Assembly: GCF_013256425.1 (NCBI RefSeq)
Contig: NZ_CP053904.1
Coordinates: forward strand, 3,596,001-3,660,000
Length of the DNA: 64,000 nucleotides
Reading direction: 5' to 3'
DNA from: Hymenobacter sp. BRD67
Lineage (GTDB): Bacteria; Bacteroidota; Bacteroidia; Cytophagales; Hymenobacteraceae
Shown: positions 45,647 to 53,206 of the stretch, piece by piece
How positions within the stretch are numbered: the stretch's first letter is position 1
Layout of the letters: the number at the start of each line of letters is the position of its first letter
The notes under the pieces: generated by a model
What the model saw: only the letters and a program-made list of their open reading frames with translations
Database searches by the model: none
Told to the model about the DNA's origin: nothing
Program-made: the position numbers and the translations under genes

Positions 45647-46507
45647 ATGCCCGCTGCCAGCCGTGCCCTCCCCCTGCGCCTGCTCGACGCGCTGCTTTAC
45701 AGCAGCGTGTGGCTGGCTACGGCAGCAGCGGCCCAAACGGCCGCCACACTGCGCCTGTGGCCGGCCTCTAGCCAGGGGGTGGCCGGCCTGCACACCGTAG
45801 TGCTGGTATTTGCGGCCACGCTGCTGACCTACAACCTCGATGCGGCGCTGCCCTTTAAGCACAGCCAGCCGCCGGGCACCTCGGGCCGCAAGGCCTGGCA
45901 GCAGCGGCACCGGCCGGCTATGCTGGGACTGGCGGGTACGGCCGCTCTCACGGGAGCCTACCTGCTGCTCACGGATGGCTGGGTGCATTTTTTGCCGATA
46001 CTGCTGCCCCTAGCGGCGCTGGCTATTGGCTACTCGTGGCCGGTGCTGCCGTGGCGGGGGCGCTGGCGGGCCATCCGCGAAGTGCCGCTGCTGAAAGTAT
46101 TTCTGATTGCGGGGGTGTGGGCTGCCGTGACGGTGGGCCTGCCCGCGCTGGCGCTGCACCGGCCCCTGGCCTCGGCGCTGGGGCTGCTGGGGCAGCGGTT
46201 TTGCCTGGTCGTGGCCCTGGCCATTGTGTTCGACATCCGCGACTACAGCCGCGACGGCGCCGTGGCGCTACGCACATTTCCGGTGCTGCTGGGCATCAAC
46301 GGGGCTAAGCTGGTGTCGCTGAGCTTTCTGGCCGCCGCCATGGCGCTGGGCCTGGGGCGCGAGGCCTCACCGCTGGCGGTCGTGCTGCCGACTGCCCTCT
46401 GCGCCGCCGTTATCATCGCAGCGCAGGAGCGGCGGGGCGACTATTTCTTTGCCCTGGTTACCGATGGCCTGCTGCTGGTGCAGGCAGCGGCGTATTTTAT
46501 TTTTTGA
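45647..46507 (+). CDS. UbiA-like prenyltransferase family membrane protein
   Basis: A 286-residue membrane protein with about eight helices. It resembles UbiA-type prenyltransferases: the first acidic motif region is LLTYNLDAALPFKH (normally NDxxD) and the second is IVFDIRDYSRDGAVALRTFP (D-x3-D type), with LPILLPLAALAIGYSWPVLP before it. The first motif is weak, keeping only N and D. Many Bacteroidota carry such divergent proteins with no known substrate, so neither quinone nor heme A synthesis can be assigned. It is a single gene convergent with nnrD. Confidence 0.72.
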   Translation: MPAASRALPLRLLDALLYSSVWLATAAAAQTAATLRLWPASSQGVAGLHTVVLVFAATLLTYNLDAALPFKHSQPPGTSGRKAWQQRHRPAMLGLAGTAALTGAYLLLTDGWVHFLPILLPLAALAIGYSWPVLPWRGRWRAIREVPLLKVFLIAGVWAAVTVGLPALALHRPLASALGLLGQRFCLVVALAIVFDIRDYSRDGAVALRTFPVLLGINGAKLVSLSFLAAAMALGLGREASPLAVVLPTALCAAVIIAAQERRGDYFFALVTDGLLLVQAAAYFIF

Positions 46508-46539
46508 ATATTTCTGACTTCGGCAGGGCAGACTGCCCG

Positions 46540-48084
46540 CTACACCGTCAGCGCCTGCAGGGCCGGGCCGATAAAGCGCACCAAATCGCCGGCTACCAGC
46601 CCGGCCTCTCCGGTTTCGGCAGCGGCGAGGTCGCCGGCGTGGCCATGGGCCAGCACGGCGAGGCGCACGGCCCGCAGCGGGTCGAGGCGCTGGTCGGCCC
46701 GCAGCGCCAGTACCAGTCCGGTGAGCACGTCGCCGCTGCCGCCGGTGCCCATGCCGGGGTTACCGGTGCTGTTGAAAAACACCTGGCCATCGGGCGCAGC
46801 CACGACAGTGTAAGCTCCTTTCAAGACGACCACGCACTTGCGCTGCTGCGCAAACTGGCGCAGTAAATCGAGGCGATGGTAGTCGTCGCGGGCCTTGTCG
46901 GTGAGGCGCGTAAACTCGCCGATGTGGGGCGTGAGCACCGTATTTTCGGGCAGCAGGTCTAGCAGCTCGCGGTGCTGGCCCAGCAGGTTGAGGGCGTCGG
47001 CGTCGATGACGAGCGGCACCTTGGCCGTGCGCAGCAGCTGTTCGAGCACGGCGCGACTGGCCTCCTCCTGCCCCAGGCCGGGCCCGATACCAATGGCCTG
47101 ATAGCTTGCTAAATCCGGCAGCTCACTGATAAAATCGGGCTGCGGGTCGGGCAGACACATGGCCTCGGGCCGGGTGGTTTGGATAATGTCGTAGCCAGCG
47201 GCCGGCACGCGCACCGTGAGCAAGCCCACGCCGCCGTGCAGGCAGGCCCCGGCCGCCAGCACGGCAGCGCCCATCTTGCCCCGGCTGCCCGCCAGCAGCA
47301 GGGCATGGCCAAAGGTATTTTTATAGGCAAATTTGCTGCGCCTGGGCAGGGTCACGTCGGGCGTAATAGCGGCCAGAGCGGCATCGAAACCCAACGTGCC
47401 CGGCATGCGCGTAAGCTGCCAGGGCGTTTCAGCCTGCCCGACAAAACATTCACTAAGCTGAATATTTACTACGTACCACTCGCCCACATACCCGGCATTT
47501 TGCGGCAGCAGAAAAGCCCGCTTGGGCAGGCCGAAGCTGATGGTGTGGGTGGCCCGCACAATGGGGGTGCTGGCATCGGCCTGGGGCGCATCGGCGAGCA
47601 GGCCGCTGGGCAAATCCACGGCTATCACCCGGGCGTGGCTGTCATTGAGGTGACGCACTACGGTGGCGGCCAGCCCATCGAGCGGACGGCTGAGGCCGGT
47701 GCCAAATAGCGCATCAATTACCAGCGTGCCCGGTTGAATAGCGGGCAGATTATCAGCGCTTAGCTCAGTTATCGGGATGACTTTGGGCAGTACGTGGTGG
47801 TTGTACTGATAGTCATCTGAGTATTTCTCAGCCGGCAGCAGGCCCAGGCGCACGGCGTAGCCGGCCATAAATAGCAAGCGTGCCAGGGCCAGGCCATCGC
47901 CGCCGTTGTTGCCGGGGCCGCACAGCAGCCATATTTCGCCGGCCTCGCGGGGGCTGTAGTGGCGGCGCAGCCAGTCGCCCAGGGCCATGGCGGCCCGCTC
48001 CATGAGCGCAGTCGAAGTGGTGCGCTGCTCGGCAATGGTGGCCTGGTCGAGCGCGCGGATTTGGGCGGCGGAGAGAAGTTTCAT
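46540..48084 (-). CDS. nnrD: bifunctional NAD(P)H-hydrate epimerase and ADP-dependent dehydratase
   Basis: A 514-residue two-domain enzyme that repairs hydrated NADH and NADPH. The N-terminal YjeF_N epimerase domain (about residues 1-215) has MKLLSAAQIRALDQATIAEQ, WLLCGPGNNGGDGLALARLL and VIDALFGTGLSRPLDG. The C-terminal ribokinase-like dehydratase domain (about 225-510) has ALLLAGSRGKMGAAVLAAGA, AIGIGPGLGQ, LVIDADALNLLG, VLTPHIGEFTRL and the nucleotide motif GNPGMGTGGSGDVLTGLVLA. All motifs expected for both activities are present and the length is usual. It is divergent from the small hydrolase gene. Confidence 0.94.
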   Translation of the reverse strand: MKLLSAAQIRALDQATIAEQRTTSTALMERAAMALGDWLRRHYSPREAGEIWLLCGPGNNGGDGLALARLLFMAGYAVRLGLLPAEKYSDDYQYNHHVLPKVIPITELSADNLPAIQPGTLVIDALFGTGLSRPLDGLAATVVRHLNDSHARVIAVDLPSGLLADAPQADASTPIVRATHTISFGLPKRAFLLPQNAGYVGEWYVVNIQLSECFVGQAETPWQLTRMPGTLGFDAALAAITPDVTLPRRSKFAYKNTFGHALLLAGSRGKMGAAVLAAGACLHGGVGLLTVRVPAAGYDIIQTTRPEAMCLPDPQPDFISELPDLASYQAIGIGPGLGQEEASRAVLEQLLRTAKVPLVIDADALNLLGQHRELLDLLPENTVLTPHIGEFTRLTDKARDDYHRLDLLRQFAQQRKCVVVLKGAYTVVAAPDGQVFFNSTGNPGMGTGGSGDVLTGLVLALRADQRLDPLRAVRLAVLAHGHAGDLAAAETGEAGLVAGDLVRFIGPALQALTV

Positions 48085-48129
48085 AGTCGGTATCTAACGC
48101 GAAAAATGGCTGGCGAGCTACTTTTAGCC

Positions 48130-48669
48130 ATGCAAAGAAAAACTCACTTCTTTATCGTGCCCGGCCTGGGCAGCTCGGGGCCCGAACATTGGCAAAGCTA
48201 TTTTGAGCGGCAAAACCCGGATTTCACCCGCATTCAGCAGCGCGAATGGGATGCGCCCGACAAAGACGACTGGGTTGCTACCCTCGAACAGGCACTGGCC
48301 GGCGAAGACCTAAGCCAGGTAGTGCTCATTGCCCACAGCCTGGGCTGCGTGACGGTGGCGCACTGGGCCAACACCTATGGCCACCGTATAAAAGGCGCGC
48401 TGCTGGTGGCGCCCGCCGACGTAGATACGTCGTCTTTCGCCGCCTTTCCCACCACCGGCTTCGGGCCAATGCCGCTGCAACGCCTGCCTTTTCCGAGTAA
48501 AGTAGTCGCCAGCACCACCGATGAGTGGGTAAGCGTAGCGCGGGCCCGGCAGTTTGCCGAGGCCTGGGGCAGCAAGCTGATATTACTCGAAGCCGCCGGC
48601 CACCTCAACGCGGCCAGCGGCCACGGCAACTGGCCGGCGGGGCTGGAACTGCTACGCGAGTGGGCATAG
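48130..48669 (+). CDS. RBBP9/YdeN-family alpha/beta hydrolase
   Basis: A 179-residue serine hydrolase. FFIVPGLGSSGPEHWQSYFE gives the oxyanion-hole region, VVLIAHSLGCVTVAHWA the nucleophile elbow (Ser in H-S-L-G), VASTTDEWVSVARARQFAEA the acid Asp and LLEAAGHLNAASGHGNWPAG the catalytic His. The pattern HSLGC with GHLNA is typical of the RBBP9/YdeN family, whose natural substrates are mostly unknown. An in-frame ATG at 48106 would add eight residues; 48130 fits the family start better. It lies between nnrD (divergent) and msrB (same strand). Confidence 0.9.
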   Translation: MQRKTHFFIVPGLGSSGPEHWQSYFERQNPDFTRIQQREWDAPDKDDWVATLEQALAGEDLSQVVLIAHSLGCVTVAHWANTYGHRIKGALLVAPADVDTSSFAAFPTTGFGPMPLQRLPFPSKVVASTTDEWVSVARARQFAEAWGSKLILLEAAGHLNAASGHGNWPAGLELLREWA

Positions 48670-48745
48670 CCACCCCAACCCCGCCGCTTTGAACCCTGGG
48701 CGTCGTCAAACGTTTTACTCACACAACTCTCTGTTATTTTTCCTT

Positions 48746-49210
48746 ATGCAAACCTGGAACGACGTTATCCGCCTGGCCAACCACGGCGCCCCGACCCCGC
48801 CCCGCAGCGTGGAGAAAACCGCTGCCGAATGGAAGGCCCAGCTCACGCCCGAGCAGTACCACGTCACGCGTGAGCACGGCACTGAGCGCGCCTTCACCGG
48901 CGAGTATTGCGAGGCCCACGAAGCCGGCCTGTATGCCTGCGTGTGCTGCGGCACCCCGCTCTACGACTCGCGTACCAAGTTTGAGAGCGGCACCGGCTGG
49001 CCCAGCTTTACGCAGCCCGTCGACGAGACCGCTGTCAGGTACAAGAAAGACACCAGCTACGGCATGACCCGCGTGGAAGTGCTCTGCAACGTGTGCGATG
49101 CCCACCAGGGCCACGTTTTCCCCGATGGCCCGCCGCCCGGCGGCCTGCGCCTGTGCATCAACTCGGCCAGTATAAAGCTGGTGACGACTAAAGAGCCGGC
49201 GGCAAAGTAG
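48746..49210 (+). CDS. msrB: peptide-methionine (R)-S-oxide reductase
   Basis: A 154-residue MsrB, from the ATG at 48746 (MQTWNDVIRLANHGAP). It reduces R-methionine sulfoxide in proteins. Blocks are LTPEQYHVTREHGTERAFTG, the zinc-binding pairs CVCC and CNVC, FESGTGWPSFTQPVDETAVR, DAHQGHVFPDGPPPGGLRLC and the catalytic Cys in LRLCINSASI. All four zinc cysteines are present. No signal peptide is visible, so it is cytoplasmic. With msrC at 20117 the window covers both bound and free R-sulfoxides; MsrA was not seen. A REP-like terminator follows. Confidence 0.95.
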   Translation: MQTWNDVIRLANHGAPTPPRSVEKTAAEWKAQLTPEQYHVTREHGTERAFTGEYCEAHEAGLYACVCCGTPLYDSRTKFESGTGWPSFTQPVDETAVRYKKDTSYGMTRVEVLCNVCDAHQGHVFPDGPPPGGLRLCINSASIKLVTTKEPAAK

Positions 49211-49234
49211 GGGCCATGCCTACTAGCATCAGGT

Positions 49235-49283
49235 GAAAAAAGAACGTCATGCTTCGACAAGCTCAGCATGACGTTCTTTTTTA
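49235..49283. terminator. REP-like hairpin terminator after msrB
   Basis: GAAAAAAGAACGTCATGC pairs with GCATGACGTTCTTTTTTAC around TTCGACAAGCTCA, giving A and T runs on both sides (core 49241-49277). It is the same repeat as at 45578-45619. Confidence 0.9.
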
Positions 49284-49328
49284 CCTTTAAACATTCTCTA
49301 TTACCGCTCTACTCCCACCCACCCTGTC

Positions 49329-50225
49329 ATGTCGCTCTTATTCACTGATTTTGCTTCCTGGCAGGCACACTGCGCCGCTACCGGCGAGCCGCTCTACCAG
49401 CCCGTGCTGGCTTATGAGATTGAGCAAAAAGGGGCGACGGAAGAAGCCATCTGGCCCACGCTGCAACGGGCCTACGATGTGATGCGCAATGCCGTGCACG
49501 AGGGCCAGACCGGCAACATGACCTCGCGCTCGGGCATGATAAATAACGGGGCCAAGAAGATTGCCGCCTCGCCCGTCACGGTACTCTCGCCGGAATTTAA
49601 GCAATTGGTTGTAAGTGCGCTAGGCGCCAAAGAAGTAAACTCCTGCATGGGCCGGGTGGTGGCCGCGCCCACGGCCGGCGCGTCGGGCATTCTGCCGGGC
49701 GTGCTCACCACCATTCAGCGCATCCATCAGCTCGACGACCGCAAAATCCTGGAAGGGCTGTTAGTAGCAGCCGGCATTGCGCTCATTATCGAGCAGAATG
49801 CCTCGCTGGCTGGCGCGGTAGGCGGCTGCCAGGCCGAAACCGGCTCGGCCGCTGCCATGGGCGCAGGGGCCATTGTATATTGCCTCGGCGGCACGGTGGG
49901 AGAGACCTTTGCGGCCGTGGCCATTACCATTCAGTGCATGCTCGGGCTGGTGTGCGACCCCGTGGCGGGCCTCGTGGAAGTACCCTGCGTGGTGCGCAAC
50001 GCCTCGGCGGCGGCCATCGCGTTTTCGTCGGCCCAGATTGCCATCGCGGGCGTTGACCCGGTTATTCCGGTCGACCAGTGCGTGGCCGCCCTCGGCGAGG
50101 TGGGCCAGAGCATGGAAACCCGCTACAAGGAAACTGCCCTCGGCGGCCTGGCCAATACTACGCGGGGCCGCGAAATCGAGAAAATGGTGCTGGTGCAGGA
50201 CGTTAACATCTTGCCCGACGAGTAA
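49329..50225 (+). CDS. sdaAA: L-serine dehydratase, iron-sulfur type, alpha subunit
   Basis: A 298-residue protein of the SDH_alpha family, which deaminates L-serine to pyruvate and ammonia with an Fe-S cluster. Diagnostic blocks are VNSCMGRVVAAPTAGASGIL, GGCQAETGSAAAMGAGAIVY, MLGLVCDPVAGLVEVPCVVR and the C-terminal MKETALGG-like stretch METRYKETALGGLANTTRGR. The Fe-S cysteines (in SCMG, GGCQ and LVCDP) are present. Two-subunit enzymes also need SDH_beta, which is not adjacent, so it must be elsewhere or the enzyme works alone. The gene is 5 bases from the stop of a convergent membrane protein gene. Confidence 0.92.
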   Translation: MSLLFTDFASWQAHCAATGEPLYQPVLAYEIEQKGATEEAIWPTLQRAYDVMRNAVHEGQTGNMTSRSGMINNGAKKIAASPVTVLSPEFKQLVVSALGAKEVNSCMGRVVAAPTAGASGILPGVLTTIQRIHQLDDRKILEGLLVAAGIALIIEQNASLAGAVGGCQAETGSAAAMGAGAIVYCLGGTVGETFAAVAITIQCMLGLVCDPVAGLVEVPCVVRNASAAAIAFSSAQIAIAGVDPVIPVDQCVAALGEVGQSMETRYKETALGGLANTTRGREIEKMVLVQDVNILPDE

Positions 50226-50229
50226 GCCC

Positions 50230-51299
50230 TTAATGCAGCGAGCCCATTGCCGGCGCCAGCAGCAGCTGACTTAAAAACTCAATGGAGGGCGCGTAGCGCA
50301 TCCGCAGTGCCTGGTAGTGCTGCCAGGCGGCTTCTTCATCGGGGCGCACGGGCAGGCCGCCATCGCGCAGCTCCTGCCATACTTTGGCAAAGGCTTCGCG
50401 TCCGGGGTTAGCAGCGGCGACTTCTTCGGGCGTGCGCAGCTCGGTGGGCTGCGTTTCGGCTTTCTTATCGAAAAAGCGCTGCACCCGGTTTACCGCCAGG
50501 CAACCGGCCGTAAACGTTAGCTCGACCTGCCGCGAGCGGGGAACGTCGAGCGCCGAAAACAGCAGGTTGGCTGTGTCAAGTACCAGTCCGGCCGCCGTGA
50601 CCCAGGACCGGCCAGCCTGTGGCGAGCGAAAGAAAGCGAGTACCGGCAGTGAGGTATGGCTTTCGTCAATTTCAACCAACCAGTGCTCCCAGGCCAGCCA
50701 TTGCGCGTCGTCGTTGGCGAAGTTGCCATCGTGGCCGAGCCATTTGAGCAGGCCGCTGGCTACGGGGGCATACCGGCGCGCAGCTCTATCTGGGCCACTA
50801 CCACTTCGCGGCGCGAAAAGGCCTGGTAAATAGTGGGCAAATACGATATTAACAGCGTAAGCAGCAGCAAGCCCAGCGTGGCCTCGGAGTAGCTGAATAT
50901 GTTGAGGGCCAGGCCCCGCACCGGCGTCGTACCCAGCGTGAGCAAGGAGCTGCCACTCAGCTCATAGCTCTTGGTAATGCTTTCGACGCCCAGCGCCCAG
51001 AAGATGGCCGTAAATCCCGCTCCCACCAGCGCCAGCCAGCCAATAGGCAATGCTACCAGCGCTACCGGCGCATAGTGGGCCAGGATGCGGTCGCGGTGGG
51101 CAAAAGTGCTGCTATGCCTCGCCGCGAAGTCGAACAGCGCCCGTACTCCCCCAAACACGAAGGCGTTGAGCCGCACCGACTCGTTGCGTGGCAATATGAA
51201 GGAGCGAATGGCCCCCGATACGGTAATAATAACGACCCAGCCCCCGGCCAGCCCCACCAGCAGGTGGCTAATAAACTTTACAGCAAACGGCATAAGCAC
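50230..51299 (-). CDS. membrane protein of unknown function, apparent frameshift
   Basis: Reads as one 356-residue protein if one base is added at the G5 run 50764-50768: the first frame ends VVAQIELRAGMPP and the second resumes VASGLLKWLGHDGNFANDDA. The N-terminal part has three hydrophobic segments (LLVGLAGGWVVIITVSGAIR, APVALVALPIGWLALVGAGF, ATLGLLLLTLLISYLPTIYQ), and the motif YLPTIYQAFSRRE resembles the post-pore part of two-helix channel-like proteins. The C-terminal half is soluble (WEHWLVEIDESHTSLPVLAF, VQRFFDKKAETQPTELR). I do not recognise a named family. Confidence 0.65.
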
Positions 51300-51368
51300 C
51301 TGTACGGACAGAAGCCTTTACTGGCTGCCAGCCAGCGCGTAGTGCCGCCGCAAGCAGGCTGGCCGCCG

Positions 51369-52742
51369 CTATGATTTAGCCAGCCACAGCTGCCGAAACG
51401 ACTTGTCGGCTACGTGCAGACTTTCGCGGCGCTTGCGCCAGCCGGCTTGGTCGAGCAGGTAGCCGAGACTAAAGTCTTTGAGGCGGCCAGGCAGCACATC
51501 GAGCGCCCAGCGGTGGCGCATGCTCCAGCGCCAGAGGCCGATGGCCAACCTCTCCACGGACGCGTTATGACCTTCGGCTACGCTTTGCTGGCGATTGAGC
51601 AGCAATAAGTTATGCAGGTTAATGCGTACCGGGCATACGCTGGTGCACGCCCCGCACAGGCTGCTGGCAAAGCTCAGGTGCTGGTGCTCTTTCAGGCCCG
51701 ACAAGTGCGGACTGATAACCGAGCCGATGGGACCCGAATACGTGGTTTCGTAGGTGTGGCCGCCGATATTTTTGTACACCGGGCACACGTTGAGGCAGGC
51801 CCCGCAGCGAATACAGCGCAGGGCCTCGCGGCGGTCGGGCCGGGCCAGCAGGTTGGTACGGCCGTTGTCGAGCAGAATAACGACCATCTCCTCGGGGCCG
51901 TCGGTTTCGCCGGGCTGGCGCGGGCCGAAATACACGGTATTATACACCGTCACCTGCTGCCCGGTGCCGCTGGTGCTGAGCAGCGGCCAGAACAAGTCAA
52001 GGTCGGTGAGCTGGGGAATGAGCTTTTCGATGCCCACCACCGCGATGTGCAGCCCCGAAAAAGTAGCCGAGAGCCGGGCATTGCCTTCGTTCTCGGTAAC
52101 GGCCACGGCACCCTCCTTGGCAATCAGGAAATTACCGCCCGTAATGCCGACCTCGGCCGAAGTGTACTTGTCGCGTAGCAGGTGGCGCGCCGTGAGCACC
52201 AGCTGCTGCGCATCGTCGGTATGCTCAATACCGAGGTGCTTGACGAAAATATCGGCGATGTCGGCCTTGCTCAGGTGCATGGCCGGCGTCACGATGTGGT
52301 AGGGGCGCTCGCCGTTGAGCTGCACAATGTACTCGCCCAGGTCAGTTTCGACCGATTCCACACCCCGGCTTTTGAGGTACTGGTTAACGTGGATTTCCTC
52401 AGTGGTCATACTCTTGGCCTTCACCACGGTGCGGGCGCTGCGGGCTTCCGTGAGGCGGCCGATTTCGGCCAGGGCTTCCTGGGCGTCGTTGGCCCACACT
52501 ACCCGCCCACCACGCGCGGTGAAGTTTTTCTCAAACTCCAGCAGGTGTTCGTCCAGATTTTCTAATATATTGTATTTTATATATGCCGCGCGGGTGCGGG
52601 CCAGCTCGTGGTCGGCGTAATGCTGCATACCAGCGCTCACGGCCGCGTCGTATTTACCGATATTGAACCGGATTTTGCGGCGGTGCTCGAGGTCGAAGGC
52701 CTTTTTGTCCGCGTCAGTTTGGAAGTTTTGGGCTTTCGTCAT
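51369..52742 (-). CDS. lutB: lactate utilization iron-sulfur protein LutB
   Basis: A 457-residue protein of the LutB/YkgF family. LutABC oxidises L-lactate to pyruvate; LutB carries two 4Fe-4S clusters. The LUD domain (about residues 60-290) has RTVVKAKSMTTEEIHVNQYL and GITGGNFLIAKEGAVAVTEN. The two ferredoxin motifs are CIRCGACLNVCPVYKNIGG and CGACTSVCPVRINLHNLLLL, followed by a C-terminal DUF3390-like part ending KSFRQLWLAKS. LutA and LutC are not in the neighbouring positions, unusual because the three are generally an operon. Upstream lies the GxxExxY element, which may have separated the gene from its old neighbours. Confidence 0.9.
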   Translation of the reverse strand: MTKAQNFQTDADKKAFDLEHRRKIRFNIGKYDAAVSAGMQHYADHELARTRAAYIKYNILENLDEHLLEFEKNFTARGGRVVWANDAQEALAEIGRLTEARSARTVVKAKSMTTEEIHVNQYLKSRGVESVETDLGEYIVQLNGERPYHIVTPAMHLSKADIADIFVKHLGIEHTDDAQQLVLTARHLLRDKYTSAEVGITGGNFLIAKEGAVAVTENEGNARLSATFSGLHIAVVGIEKLIPQLTDLDLFWPLLSTSGTGQQVTVYNTVYFGPRQPGETDGPEEMVVILLDNGRTNLLARPDRREALRCIRCGACLNVCPVYKNIGGHTYETTYSGPIGSVISPHLSGLKEHQHLSFASSLCGACTSVCPVRINLHNLLLLNRQQSVAEGHNASVERLAIGLWRWSMRHRWALDVLPGRLKDFSLGYLLDQAGWRKRRESLHVADKSFRQLWLAKS

Positions 52743-52745
52743 TTC

Positions 52746-53206
52746 GCGCAGAGTTTCGCAGGGTTAGCAGAGTTTCGCGGAGCTAGAGGCCGTTGACAAT
52801 GCGAACAATGTGGTCTTTTAAGGAGGGAACGTTGAAATTAAGCAGTAGGCCCAGCTTGAATTTTGACAGTTTCAGATAGTTGGTCAACTGCTTAGCGTGC
52901 ATCGGGTGAAAGCTTTCGACTGATTTCAATTCTACAACCACTTTGTCTTCTACCAGCAAGTCGAGTCGATAGCCAACTTCCAGGCGCACCCCATCATAAA
53001 TTACCGGTAAGGGCACCTGACTCTCTACTCGTAATCCCGCTTTTCGTAGCTCGTGCATAAGTGCCGCTTCGTACACTGCTTCCATCAGCCCCGGCCCCAG
53101 CACAGTATGCACTCGAAAAGCAGCTGTTAAAATATGGCCGGAAATAACGTTTTCGTGCATAGCTAAAAACTTTGCGAAACTCTGCCAACTCCGCGAGACT
53201 CTGCGC
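52746..53206. mobile_element. inverted-repeat cassette around a GxxExxY gene (putative mobile element)
   Basis: The left copy begins GCGCAGAGTTTCGC at 52746 and runs about 37 bases; the right copy, inverted, ends at 53206 with CGCGAGACTCTGCGC. They agree at about 33 of 38 positions. Between them lies only the GxxExxY gene, and the M28 peptidase stop codon begins at the next base (53207). The same repeat pair without a gene is at 26591-26679. A mobile or amplified unit is inferred from this layout. Confidence 0.7.
52783..53160 (-). CDS. GxxExxY protein (PD-(D/E)XK nuclease-like)
   Basis: A 125-residue protein of the GxxExxY family. The naming motif is GPGLMEAVYEAALMHELRKA near residue 22. A PDDEXK-like core follows: the acidic residue in YRLDLLVEDKVVVELKSVES (D, then E-x-K) and the terminal HAKQLTNYLKLSKFKLGLLL with NFNVP. 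Known members are fused or related to PD-(D/E)XK nucleases; their biological role is not established. Here the gene is bracketed by inverted copies of a 38-base repeat and nothing else. It lies between lutB and the M28 peptidase gene, all on the minus strand. Confidence 0.88.
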   Translation of the reverse strand: MHENVISGHILTAAFRVHTVLGPGLMEAVYEAALMHELRKAGLRVESQVPLPVIYDGVRLEVGYRLDLLVEDKVVVELKSVESFHPMHAKQLTNYLKLSKFKLGLLLNFNVPSLKDHIVRIVNGL

